From contig NZ_WOWL01000001.1 in NCBI RefSeq assembly GCF_009741265.1, positions 2,232,001 through 2,296,000 of the forward strand: a stretch of 64,000 nucleotides of DNA. The letters run 5' to 3'. Within the stretch, counting starts at the first letter, position 1. Every line of letters begins with the position of its first letter. A program made the translations under genes and the position numbers. The stretch is from Pseudarthrobacter sp. GA104. GTDB taxonomy: Bacteria; Actinomycetota; Actinomycetes; Actinomycetales; Micrococcaceae. The notes under the pieces were generated by a model, which was given only the letters and a program-made list of their open reading frames with translations, made no database searches and was not told the origin of the DNA. Shown one piece after another: positions 42,056 to 49,856 of this stretch.

Positions 42056-44401
42056 CTACCTGCCTGCGGGCTGCCTGCCGAAGCTCCGCAGCCGCAGCGA
42101 GTTGGCCACCACCAGCACCGAACTGGCGGCCATCGCGGCACCTGCGATCATCGGGTTGAGGAGGCCGAGCGCAGCCACGGGAATGCCGACGGCGTTATAG
42201 AAGAACGCCCAGAACAGGTTGGTCTTGATGGTGGCCAGGGTCTTCCGCGAGAGCTCGATCGCCTGTGCCACCTGGGCCAGGTCGTTGCCCATCACGGTCA
42301 GGTCTGCCGCCTCAATGGCCACGTCCGTGCCGGAGCCCATGGCGATCCCGAGGTCCGCCTGTGCGAGTGCCGCTGCATCATTGACACCGTCTCCGGCCAT
42401 GGCCACGGTGGCGCCGCCGGCCTGCAGCCTGCGCACCGCCTCGACTTTCCCCTCCGGCAGCACCCCTGAAAAAACGTCTTCCTTGTCAATGCCGACGGCG
42501 GCGGCCACCTGGGCGGCGACGGCCGCATTGTCACCCGTGAGGAGGATGGGGCGCAGGCCCAGCGCCTTCAAGCGCGCGACGGCGGCCGCGGAGCCTTCCT
42601 TGACGGTGTCGCGCAGGCTGATGATGCCGGCGGGAGTGCCGTCCACAGCAACCCAAATGGCGGTGGCGCCCGTGGCTTCCGCCGCTGACAATGCGGAGCG
42701 CTGTTCCTGCGCAATGGTGACGCCGTTCTCCTGCAGCCACCCCGTGCGGCCGGCAGCAACCAGCCTGCCCTCGACGGTTCCCGAAACGCCCCCGCCGGGG
42801 GCGGAACGGAAGCCCTGCACGGCCGGGAGGGCGCCGCCGTCGTCCGTTGTGTGGATCCCCTTGGTGCCCCCATGGGCGGCGGCCGCGATAGCCCTGGCCA
42901 CCGGATGCTCGGACGCCGCCTCCACGGCGCCGGCCAGCCGCAAGACGTCACCCCCCGCGAAGCCCTCGAAGGCCAGCACCGCGTCCACGGCAAGGACGCC
43001 GGTGGTGACGGTGCCCGTTTTGTCCAGCAGGATGGTGTCCACCGTCCGGGTGTCCTCCAGGACCTGCGGCCCCTTGATGAGGATGCCCAGCTGGGCCCCG
43101 CGCCCGGTTCCGGTCAGCAGGCCAACCGGGGTGGCAAGCCCCAGGGCGCACGGGCATGCGATCACCAGGACGGCGACGGCGGCAGTAAAGGCCGAGCGCA
43201 GGTCAGCACTGCTTACGTCGGGTCCCGTAAAGAGGAGCCACAACGCGAACGTCAGCGCGGCGATTCCCAGGACCACGGGAACGAACACGGCGCTGATGCG
43301 GTCCGCAAGGCGGGCTATGGGCGCTTTGCCGGTCTGGGCCTGGGACACGAGGCGCGCTATTTGGGCGAGGGTTGTTTCAGAGCCGACACGGGTGGCGCGC
43401 ACCAGCAGGCGGCCGGACGTGTTGATGGTGGCGCCCGTGACGCGGCTGCCGGGGCCTACCTCCACCGGTACCGATTCGCCGGTCACCAGGGAAGCGTCCA
43501 CGGCCGAAATCCCGTCTGCCACCACGCCGTCGGTGGCAATCTTTTCACCGGGCCGGACCACCAGGATGTCATCCACCTGGAGCCGGTCGGCCGGGATTCG
43601 CTGTTCGGTGCCGCCACGCAGGATGGTGGCATCCTTTGCGCCCAGGTTCAGCAGGGCCTGCAGGGCGTCGCCGGCTTTCTGCTTCGCGTTGGCTTCCAGG
43701 TAGCGGCCCAGGAGCAGGAAGGTGGTGACAACGGCCGCCACCTCGAAGTAGAGGCCGCCGGCCTCCATCCCTTCCATCCCCGGGTGTTCCGTCATGCGCG
43801 GATCCACCAGCAACTGCCCGGCCGAGAACAGGTACGCGGCCGTCACGCCGATGGAAACCAGGGTATCCATGGTGGACGCCAGGTGCCGCGCATTGATGGC
43901 CGCCGCGCGGTGGAACGGCCAGGCCGCCCAGGTCACCACCGGCAGCGCCAGGAGCGCGGCCACCCATCCCCAGTGCGGGAACTGGGCCGCGGGAACCATG
44001 GAAATAACGAAGACCGGGACGGTCAGGACTGCTGCCAGGATCAGCCGGGGGCGGAGCTGCGCGGCGCCGCCATGGGCCGCGTGGTCGCCGACGGCGGCCC
44101 CGGTTGCGGGCAGCACCTCGGTTCCTCCGCCGGCAGGGTAAGGTGCTTGCGCTGCCGGAGCCTTGCGAAGCGTGGCCTTGTAACCGGCCGCATTGACCGT
44201 GTCTACGAGCTGTTGGTCGGTGACCCCGGCCGGAACGGTCACGTGGGCTGATTCGAGGGGGAGGTTCACCGTGGCCTGCACGCCGTCGAGCTTGCCGAGT
44301 TTCTTCTCCACCCGGTTGACGCAGGAGGCGCAGGTCATGCCCTCAATATCGAGCTCCACCACCCGGGTGCCGGGCTGGTGGAGAAGGTCCTGGTTGCTCA
44401 T
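42056..44401 (-). CDS. copA: Copper-translocating P1B-type ATPase
   Basis: The 781-residue protein has an N-terminal metal-binding domain with GMTCASC at residues 21-27, then eight membrane segments. The P1B-1 signature CPC is in IACPCALGLATP. The phosphorylation loop DKTGTVTTG, TGDN and GDGVNDAAAL follow, and the last segments carry YNAVGIPVAALGLLNP and MAASSVLVVANSLRL, which supply the Cu(I) site residues. It exports Cu(I). Gene order csoR-copZ-copA on one strand indicates copper-induced expression. No truncation. Confidence 0.93.
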   Translation of the reverse strand: MSNQDLLHQPGTRVVELDIEGMTCASCVNRVEKKLGKLDGVQATVNLPLESAHVTVPAGVTDQQLVDTVNAAGYKATLRKAPAAQAPYPAGGGTEVLPATGAAVGDHAAHGGAAQLRPRLILAAVLTVPVFVISMVPAAQFPHWGWVAALLALPVVTWAAWPFHRAAAINARHLASTMDTLVSIGVTAAYLFSAGQLLVDPRMTEHPGMEGMEAGGLYFEVAAVVTTFLLLGRYLEANAKQKAGDALQALLNLGAKDATILRGGTEQRIPADRLQVDDILVVRPGEKIATDGVVADGISAVDASLVTGESVPVEVGPGSRVTGATINTSGRLLVRATRVGSETTLAQIARLVSQAQTGKAPIARLADRISAVFVPVVLGIAALTFALWLLFTGPDVSSADLRSAFTAAVAVLVIACPCALGLATPVGLLTGTGRGAQLGILIKGPQVLEDTRTVDTILLDKTGTVTTGVLAVDAVLAFEGFAGGDVLRLAGAVEAASEHPVARAIAAAAHGGTKGIHTTDDGGALPAVQGFRSAPGGGVSGTVEGRLVAAGRTGWLQENGVTIAQEQRSALSAAEATGATAIWVAVDGTPAGIISLRDTVKEGSAAAVARLKALGLRPILLTGDNAAVAAQVAAAVGIDKEDVFSGVLPEGKVEAVRRLQAGGATVAMAGDGVNDAAALAQADLGIAMGSGTDVAIEAADLTVMGNDLAQVAQAIELSRKTLATIKTNLFWAFFYNAVGIPVAALGLLNPMIAGAAMAASSVLVVANSLRLRSFGRQPAGR

Positions 44402-44427
44402 GCGGATCCCCGTGTCAGTGGTGGTCT

Positions 44428-44667
44428 TCAGGCTTCATTGGCGACGACCAGGTAGCCGGCCTCCGCCACTGCCTCGCCGATCTCGGAAGGGGAGAGTTCC
44501 TTGCTCGAGGTGATGGTCACCGTGGAAATGCCCCCGGCGTTCAGTTCGACGTCCACTTCTTCGACGCCCGCCAGGGCTTCGAGTTCTTCGCTGACTGCGG
44601 AGACGCAGTGGCCGCAGGTCATTCCGGACACGCTGACGATGGTGGTGGCGGGGGAGGTGGTGCTCAT
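44428..44667 (-). CDS. copZ: Copper chaperone, heavy-metal-associated domain protein
   Basis: The 79-residue single HMA domain has the metal-binding motif GMTCGHC near residues 16-22 and the beta-alpha-beta layout of Atx1/CopZ proteins. It would carry Cu(I) to CopA or CsoR. AAGGAG lies about 6 nt before the ATG. It is between csoR and copA, 26 bp from copA. Confidence 0.92.
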   Translation of the reverse strand: MSTTSPATTIVSVSGMTCGHCVSAVSEELEALAGVEEVDVELNAGGISTVTITSSKELSPSEIGEAVAEAGYLVVANEA

Positions 44668-44725
44668 GGCTTGCTCCTTTGGGGGTGGCCGGCGGTGGCC
44701 GGCACGTAATCGGGTAATGGGCGGG

Positions 44726-45073
44726 TCAGCGAAGCAACCGGCCGATGGCGTCTGCCGCTTCCTTGACCTTGGCGTCTATTGCTTCCGCGCGTGCTGCCGG
44801 GTCCGGTTCGGAGGCGGCTCCCACCACGCAGTGGCCGATGTGTTCCTCCATCAGGCCCAGGCTCACCGCATGCAAGGCCTTGGTGACGGCGGATACCTGG
44901 GTGAGGATGTCGATGCAGTACTTGTCCTCATCCACCATGCGCGCAATCCCGCGGACCTGGCCCTCAATGCGCCTGAGCCTGCGAAGGTATGCGTCCTTAT
45001 TGCCGGTGTAGCCGTGCGTCGGCAGGTGCGCCGTCCCGGGCCCGGGCGCAACCGCTTCTTCGATGCTGTCCAT
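44726..45073 (-). CDS. csoR: Copper-sensing transcriptional repressor CsoR
   Basis: The 115-residue all-helical protein has the CsoR/RcnR fold with Cu(I) ligands Cys53, His78 and Cys82, the same 25- and 4-residue spacing as in the Mycobacterium tuberculosis prototype (C36, H61, C65). KDAYLRRLRRIEGQVRGIARMVDEDKYC is the family core. Cu(I) binding releases it from operator palindromes, and two such sites lie just upstream. It is the first gene of the copper operon. Confidence 0.93.
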   Translation of the reverse strand: MDSIEEAVAPGPGTAHLPTHGYTGNKDAYLRRLRRIEGQVRGIARMVDEDKYCIDILTQVSAVTKALHAVSLGLMEEHIGHCVVGAASEPDPAARAEAIDAKVKEAADAIGRLLR

Positions 45074-45081
45074 GGCATTAG

Positions 45082-45109
45082 GCTATACCCCTCAGGGGTA
45101 TTCGATCAA
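45082..45109 (-). promoter_or_regulatory. Promoter of the csoR-copZ-copA operon
   Basis: On the minus strand TTGATC (45104-45109) and TATAGC (45082-45087) are spaced 16 bp apart. The proximal CsoR palindrome fills the spacer, which fits repression by blocking polymerase. Confidence 0.5.
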
Positions 45110-45125
45110 GTACCCCCAGGGGGTA
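45085..45125. promoter_or_regulatory. csoR: Two CsoR operator palindromes
   Basis: ATACCCC-TCA-GGGGTAT (45085-45101) and TACCCCC-A-GGGGGTA (45111-45125) are perfect G-tract inverted repeats of the type bound by CsoR (TA-CCCC...GGGG-TA). They lie 12 and 38 bp upstream of csoR, consistent with autoregulation. Direct binding is inferred from the motif and position. Confidence 0.8.
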
Positions 45126-45165
45126 TCTTTGCGAAGGTGTCCACGGCCAAAGAAGGCACAAAAAA

Positions 45166-45204
45166 GCTCCGGAGTGCGTTATTGGGGGATACGCACTCCG
45201 GAGC
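45166..45204 (-). terminator. Rho-independent terminator downstream of the universal stress gene
   Basis: GCTCCGGAGTGCGT (45166-45179) and ACGCACTCCGGAGC (45191-45204) form a perfect 14-bp stem. On the minus strand a TTTTTT run follows immediately. It lies 157 bp past the universal stress protein stop and would also insulate the copper operon. Confidence 0.8.
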
Positions 45205-45360
45205 GGCTTTTGGGCAAATCCGGCGCCAATTGCTGTTGGTGCCGGTCTGCTTGAATCAGCTTACTGGCTGGTAGCGCGGACCGCCAGCGCCCCGAATAAC
45301 TACTTTCGCTTTATTATCCGAGTCACCACGGAGGCCTGATCGGGGCCGGGATGGCGCCGA

Positions 45361-45879
45361 TCACGGCCGGTCTTCATGGGCGGGCATCCGGTAGGGAACC
45401 ACCAGGACAGGCCTGCTTTGATGATGGCTGAGCCACGCGCCCACCGATCCATTCAGGGCCTCCGCGAGGCGGTGCGAGAACCCCCGCTCCGAGGTGCCCA
45501 CGATAATCATCGGCGCATTGGTTTCCGCAGCAAGCTGCGAGAGGCCGCGTGCGGGATCTCCGGCCAGTGTCCGCAGTGTCCACTTCACGCTGTCTGCCCC
45601 TCCCGGCACGTTTGCCACCGCGGCTTCGATGACTGCTGTGAGTTCCAAGGTCAGGGACCGGATCTCCTGGTCATCCGCCTCCGGATGGAGGGACAGCCGG
45701 TGGGCAGAGCGCGCCGGGTCCCACTCCACGAGATAACTGGCCTCGTCCACGTAGGCGCAGACCAGCGGGACGTCCAGCTGCGCAGCGAGGGTTGCAGCAG
45801 TCTGCAGGACTTCGGGATGCTGCTTGGGCATGACACCCACCAGGAGCGGGGCCGTGCCGTTGAATCGATCAGACGTCAT
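45361..45879 (-). CDS. Universal stress protein (UspA-type)
   Basis: The 172-residue protein has the UspA alpha/beta fold: PLLVGVMPKQHPEVLQTAATLAAQLDVPLVCAYV at the start and the ATP-binding-type C-terminus IIVGTSERGFSHRLAEALNGSVGAWLSHHQSRPVLVVP, a version of the G-2x-G-9x-G-S/T motif. It is cytoplasmic and of unknown specific role. A long untranslated tail to the terminator at 45166 follows. Confidence 0.88.
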   Translation of the reverse strand: MTSDRFNGTAPLLVGVMPKQHPEVLQTAATLAAQLDVPLVCAYVDEASYLVEWDPARSAHRLSLHPEADDQEIRSLTLELTAVIEAAVANVPGGADSVKWTLRTLAGDPARGLSQLAAETNAPMIIVGTSERGFSHRLAEALNGSVGAWLSHHQSRPVLVVPYRMPAHEDRP

Positions 45880-45934
45880 AGCTCATTGTCCGCCTAGTGA
45901 AAGGCCCCTGCACAGGGAGGCGGGCTTCCCGCCG

Positions 45935-46675
45935 CTAAGAAACCGCAGGTGAGGCGGTGACAACGACGTTTTTCCCCCAGGGATCTTCCGTGTAGCAGCT
46001 GATGAGGACCAGGCGGTTGGGCACGATCTCCCAGATGGGGCTGTCCTTCAGGCTGGACTTCACGTAGGTGGTGATGCTGTCCACCTGGTAGGTGATGGTG
46101 CCTGAGGCCGTGTCAACCTCGAACCGGTCGCCCACCGCGGCGGCTGAACTCAAGTGATTGAAAGGCGCCTCCGCGCCGTCCCAGCTGTGGCCGATCACAT
46201 AGGTGGTGTTGGACGAGCCTTTGCCCGGGGTGCCGAAGGGAGTCAGCCAGTAGCCGTCTTTCGTGGCGGGCGGCTCGATGGTCTGGCTCGACTCGGCGGC
46301 GCTGTCCGGATCGAGGGGGTGCACGGGCACGTCGAAGCCCGCGGACGGGTACCGGATGCGGCGGGGCTGTGATGCGTCGGGCAGCAGCGGTTCCGGAGCG
46401 GCAGCGGCGGGGGATTCCGCAGGTGGCGCAGTTCCTGGTGCGGCAGCGGTTGCGGCGGGCGGCGCCGGCTTGGGGGCCGGAATCCCGGCAGTGGCGGATT
46501 CGACGGCACGTCCGGCGAATCCGGAGGCAGGGTGCGGTGGGCTGAACAAGGGCGCGCCAAAGGTAAAGGACAGGAAAGCCAGGACGCCGCACAGGAGAAT
46601 GGCCAGATCTCCCCGGTCCCAGCCCCGCCGCCGGGGTTTTGTCTCAGCGACGTGCCGGCTTTGGGCCTTTTCCAT
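45935..46675 (-). CDS. Class F-like sortase
   Basis: The 246-residue protein has an N-terminal membrane segment (LAILLCGVLAFLSFTFGAPLF), a long Pro/Ala linker, and a sortase domain with catalytic His163 (YVIGHSWDG) and Cys227 (LVLISCYTED). The position of the usual Arg about eight residues after Cys is Lys235 (PWGKNVVVT). Sortases attach proteins to the cell wall. A small proline-rich protein with a C-terminal membrane segment and basic tail is encoded 103 bp upstream on the same strand and may be its substrate. Class F assignment is by overall pattern. Confidence 0.8.
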   Translation of the reverse strand: MEKAQSRHVAETKPRRRGWDRGDLAILLCGVLAFLSFTFGAPLFSPPHPASGFAGRAVESATAGIPAPKPAPPAATAAAPGTAPPAESPAAAAPEPLLPDASQPRRIRYPSAGFDVPVHPLDPDSAAESSQTIEPPATKDGYWLTPFGTPGKGSSNTTYVIGHSWDGAEAPFNHLSSAAAVGDRFEVDTASGTITYQVDSITTYVKSSLKDSPIWEIVPNRLVLISCYTEDPWGKNVVVTASPAVS

Positions 46676-46778
46676 AATGCTCCCCGATGCTCGAGACGGG
46701 ACCGGAAGGAAGGCGCCCCGCCGGGCACTGGCGGAACGCCTTCCTTGTCAGGTGGCCGCAATTGCGGCTTGGCCGGCG

Positions 46779-47456
46779 TCAGCCGCCCAGGGGCTGCGTG
46801 CGCGACCTGCGGCGGACCGCGACGGCCGCTCCTGCAGCCATCAGGGCACCCAGTCCAGCCAGCCAGGACGGAGTGCCCTCAGCGCCGCCGACGGCGGTCT
46901 GGGCGTTGTAGCCCTGGTTGGTTCCCAGGCTGGTGGCTGCCGGGGCAGCCGCCGGGGCGGCGGCAGGTGCCTGCCGCTGGACGGCAGCCTGGGGTGCGGC
47001 TGCCACTGGTGCCGCCGCCGGTGGAACGGCTGCGGGCTGCTCGACGACGGGCGTAACAGCAGGGGGCTCAACCACAGGCTGGTTGACGACCGGTTGTTCG
47101 ACCACGGGCTGTTCCACCACGATGGGGGGTTCCACGACGATCGGCGGCACAACCACAGGCGGCGTGACCACTACGGGCGCTGCGGGCGCCACGCAATCGT
47201 TGGCGTGAACGGCGATTCCCTTCGTGTCCCAGTTCCGTGCGCCCATGCCGTCGTTTGGCGGAACGATGTCATCCAGGTGGAGGTCGTGCCCGTCCAAGGC
47301 GCTGACGCCGATGGTGACTGCCTTGTAGAAGCCGCCGCCCTCAGCGTGACAGATGGTGATCTTGTCTTTGGTCTTGTCGCCGGCGGCGGTGGCCGGAGCG
47401 GCGACGGTGAACGCCGCGAGCCCCAGCACCCCCAGTGTGGCCATGGTGCGTTTCAT
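46779..47456 (-). CDS. Secreted proline-rich protein, candidate cell-wall-anchored sortase substrate
   Basis: The 225-residue protein has a signal peptide (MKRTMATLGVLGLAAFTVAAPATA). The mature region (ITICHAEGGGFYKAVTIGVSALDGHDLHLDDIVPP) contains cysteines, then a Pro/Val repeat region, about 90-135, that includes VVEQPVV several times. The C-terminus is a membrane segment (SWLAGLGALMAAGAAVAV) with RRRSR, the layout of cell-wall sorting signals. There is no canonical LPXTG; GYNAQTAVGG precedes the segment. It lies beside the sortase gene in the same direction. Confidence 0.65.
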   Translation of the reverse strand: MKRTMATLGVLGLAAFTVAAPATAAGDKTKDKITICHAEGGGFYKAVTIGVSALDGHDLHLDDIVPPNDGMGARNWDTKGIAVHANDCVAPAAPVVVTPPVVVPPIVVEPPIVVEQPVVEQPVVNQPVVEPPAVTPVVEQPAAVPPAAAPVAAAPQAAVQRQAPAAAPAAAPAATSLGTNQGYNAQTAVGGAEGTPSWLAGLGALMAAGAAVAVRRRSRTQPLGG

Positions 47457-47633
47457 GATGATTCTCCCCAGTTCTTTGCCGGAAACGGACCATGCTGAGG
47501 AGGAACAGTGCTTGCGCCGAATGCCCCAGCAACACGGTCAGCTTGCTTGAGTTTTCAGGCTAGGCGGGCGCCCCCGGGGCAGTCCTGAGTAGGGGGTACT
47601 CGTCTTTTCCCGCCCTCGGCGGGTCCGGTTACT

Positions 47634-47647
47634 TGCGGGTACCCGCA
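47634..47647. repeat. Palindrome TGCGGGTACCCGCA
   Basis: A perfect 14-bp palindrome in the 295-bp gap 47457-47751, between two divergently oriented genes. It could be a dimer-binding site. Nothing else recognisable was seen in the gap. Confidence 0.4.
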
Positions 47648-47751
47648 CCACGCAGGGACGACCCGCACCGGCTACCTGCCTTCCAGGGGTGGATCTTGTC
47701 CGCGGGTGCCGCCGGGCCTAACGTTGAAGCAGACGAAAGGTGCGTGGAGTC

Positions 47752-47952
47752 ATGGAAATCTTCATGTGGTGGCTGGACCTGGACCTGGCAAGTAAGGAAT
47801 GGCTGCGGGAAAACCTTCGTGCCGAGGAATTGCCCCTTTCGGTGCTCCAGGGGATTGCGGAAGCAGGCGGTCCGCATCCGGAGAATCCTGCGGCAGTCCT
47901 CACCGAGGCTGACTGGGATTTCATTGAGACGCAGTCGGAGTTCGTGGACTAG
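47752..47952 (+). CDS. Small conserved-looking protein of unknown function
   Basis: The product is 66 residues: MEIFMWWLDLDLASKEWLRE, then PLSVLQGIAEAGG, acidic overall (tail ETQSEFVD) and without a membrane segment. The ATG at 47752 has GAAAGG about 11 nt upstream. A 201-bp frame with protein-like composition suggests a real gene, but I recognise no family. Confidence 0.5.
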   Translation: MEIFMWWLDLDLASKEWLRENLRAEELPLSVLQGIAEAGGPHPENPAAVLTEADWDFIETQSEFVD

Positions 47953-48023
47953 CAGTCCCGTGTGCCGGCCCGGCAGCAAGAAAACCGTTGCGGGCTGCCT
48001 TGGGCGGTGGTTGCATGGTGGGC

Positions 48024-49121
48024 ATGGCAACCACCGAGAGTTTTGTCCTTGCAATCGGGACCAAGAAGGGCTTGTGGCTTGCCACGAGCGGGGACCGGCG
48101 CCAATGGTCCTTCACCGGCCCGCATTTCCTGATGAGTGAGATCCCCAGCATCGGGATAGACACCAGGGAAGGCCGGACCCGGATCATGGTGGGCGTCCGC
48201 AGCGAACACTGGGGGCCCACCGTAGCCCACTCGGATGACCTCGGAGCCAGCTGGTCGGAGCCGGAGCAGGGCGCCGTCAGGTTTCCGGAGGATACCGGCG
48301 CAGCGCTGGAGCGCATCTGGCAGATTTACCCGGACGCGGAGTCCCGCCCCGGCGTCGTCTGGGCGGGGGCGGAGCCCATTTCCGTGTGGAAGTCAACGGA
48401 TGGCGGTGAACACTTCGAACTGAACCGGGGTCTCTGGGACCATCCCCACCGCAGCGAGTGGGGTGCCGGGTACGGCGGCGCCGCCGCGCACTCCATCGTG
48501 GTCCATCCCGCGGGGGAGACGGTCCATGTGGCCATGAGTACCGGAGGTGTTTACAGGTCGCTCGACGGCGGCACCTCCTGGGAGCCGCGCAACCGCGGCA
48601 TTTCCGCCTACTTCATGCCCGACCCCAACCCGGAGTTCGGCCAGTGCGTGCACAAGATCGCCGCGGATGCCGCCGTCGACGGGCGCCTGTACGCCCAGAA
48701 CCACCACGGCGTCTACCGCACGGATGACAACGGGGAGAGCTGGAACTCCATTGCGGAGGGGCTGCCCGCCGATTTCGGCTTTGTGATGCTGACCCATCCC
48801 CGCCGCGAGGGCACCGCATGGGTTGTTCCCCTGAAGGCTGACGGCGAACGCATCCCGCCGGGCGGCGAACTGGCAGTCCACCGCACGGACGATTCCGGCA
48901 GCACCTGGAAGAGGCTCAGTAATGGCCTGCCTACACGGGAGTACAACAGTGTGCTGCGTGATGCTGCGTCCGTGGACACCGCGGAGCCGGCAGGGGTCTA
49001 CTTCGGGACCCGCGGCGGAAGCGTCTACGCCAGCGCTGACGAGGGTGAGGTGTTCCAGGAGGTGGCGTCCCACCTTCCCGATGTGCTGTGTGTCCGGGCA
49101 GCCGTGGTTGCCGGTGGCTGA
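48024..49121 (+). CDS. BNR/Asp-box repeat beta-propeller protein (sialidase-like fold)
   Basis: The 365-residue protein has several Asp-box repeats: VYRSLDGGTSWEPRN, VYRTDDNGESWNS and VHRTDDSGSTWKR, plus VWKSTDGGEHFEL. There is no signal peptide, so it is probably cytoplasmic. Start is ATG 48024 (MATTESFVLAIGTKKGLWLA); an in-frame ATG lies three codons upstream. The stop overlaps the next gene, a ThiS/MoaD-like protein, by 8 bp. Sequence shows no sialidase catalytic residues that I can assign; function unknown. Confidence 0.75.
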   Translation: MATTESFVLAIGTKKGLWLATSGDRRQWSFTGPHFLMSEIPSIGIDTREGRTRIMVGVRSEHWGPTVAHSDDLGASWSEPEQGAVRFPEDTGAALERIWQIYPDAESRPGVVWAGAEPISVWKSTDGGEHFELNRGLWDHPHRSEWGAGYGGAAAHSIVVHPAGETVHVAMSTGGVYRSLDGGTSWEPRNRGISAYFMPDPNPEFGQCVHKIAADAAVDGRLYAQNHHGVYRTDDNGESWNSIAEGLPADFGFVMLTHPRREGTAWVVPLKADGERIPPGGELAVHRTDDSGSTWKRLSNGLPTREYNSVLRDAASVDTAEPAGVYFGTRGGSVYASADEGEVFQEVASHLPDVLCVRAAVVAGG

Positions 49122-49416
49122 CAATAACGCACGGCACATCACTGTGGTGCTCCCCAGTGTCCTGCATCCGCTGGCCGGCGGGCAGTCGGTCCTGACTGCG
49201 CCCGCCGACGGGCCGGTGACGGTGGGAAAGCTGCTGGATGCGGTGACCTCGGACTTCGCGGTGCTCGCCCGGCGGCTCCGCGACGAGACGGGCGCGCTGC
49301 GGCGTTTCGTGAATGTCTACGTGGGCGGAGACGAGGTGCGGCGGCTGCAGGGCCTGGACACCGAGGTGGCTCCGGGCCAGGAGGTGCTGGTCATCCAGTC
49401 CGTGGCCGGAGGCTGA
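49114..49416 (+). CDS. ThiS/MoaD-like ubiquitin-fold protein
   Basis: The 100-residue protein starts at GTG 49114, inside the end of the preceding gene. It has the beta-grasp pattern with GDEVRRLQGLDTEVAPGQEVLVIQSVAGG, ending in the C-terminal Gly-Gly that is adenylated in sulfur carriers. It could carry sulfur for a cofactor or be a conjugating modifier; no adenylyltransferase gene is in the window. Overlap with the propeller gene suggests a functional pair. Confidence 0.8.
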   Translation: MADNNARHITVVLPSVLHPLAGGQSVLTAPADGPVTVGKLLDAVTSDFAVLARRLRDETGALRRFVNVYVGGDEVRRLQGLDTEVAPGQEVLVIQSVAGG

Positions 49417-49492
49417 GCGGGCGGGCAGGGGGCGTCCGTTGCGGCGGGCAGCCCTTACTGGCTACGCCCGCGGCAACGGCATCCGGCTGGGG

Positions 49493-49729
49493 TCAGGCCA
49501 CCCGCCAAACACTGCATTCGTCCGTATTGATGGCTTTGCGCAGGCCGGTGAGCCGGTCCAGGATCCAGACGACGCCGATGCCCGGTGCCGTTTCCTGGAC
49601 GCGGCCGCGGCGGATCACCACGTCGTCGTAGGAGGGCCCGACGGAAAGGCGGGCTTCGATCTCGTCGCCGCGGTGGAGCTGGTCCAGGGCGCGGACTCTG
49701 GTCACATGTGGTGTCGCTTTCTGCTTCAT
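49493..49729 (-). CDS. Small protein of unknown function
   Basis: The 78-residue product from the ATG at 49729 is preceded by GGAGG about 6 nt away. It contains RALDQLHRGDEIEARLSVGPSYDDVVIRRGRV and WILDRLTGLRKAIN, a small beta-barrel-like pattern. No membrane segment or recognised family. It lies downstream of the aminotransferase on the same strand. Confidence 0.6.
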   Translation of the reverse strand: MKQKATPHVTRVRALDQLHRGDEIEARLSVGPSYDDVVIRRGRVQETAPGIGVVWILDRLTGLRKAINTDECSVWRVA

Positions 49730-49856
49730 GGCGTGGCCTCCTGGCTGGGGCTGGTGCCGGCTCTTGCCTGCAGAATCAAGTGTGCCCAAGCAATGTTGCG
49801 CCCGCGTTTCCCCTCGGTTAGGCGCGGGTTAGCTTTTCGCGCCGGAGCTGTTTCCC

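Noticed and set aside
42219..44251. Long plus-strand open frames opposite copA
   Set aside because: Antisense shadows of a highly conserved P-type ATPase.
45294..45360. Short minus-strand frame after the universal stress protein stop, ending RGAGGPRYQPVS
   Set aside because: No ATG, GTG or TTG start and no ribosome-binding site; probably untranslated tail before the terminator.
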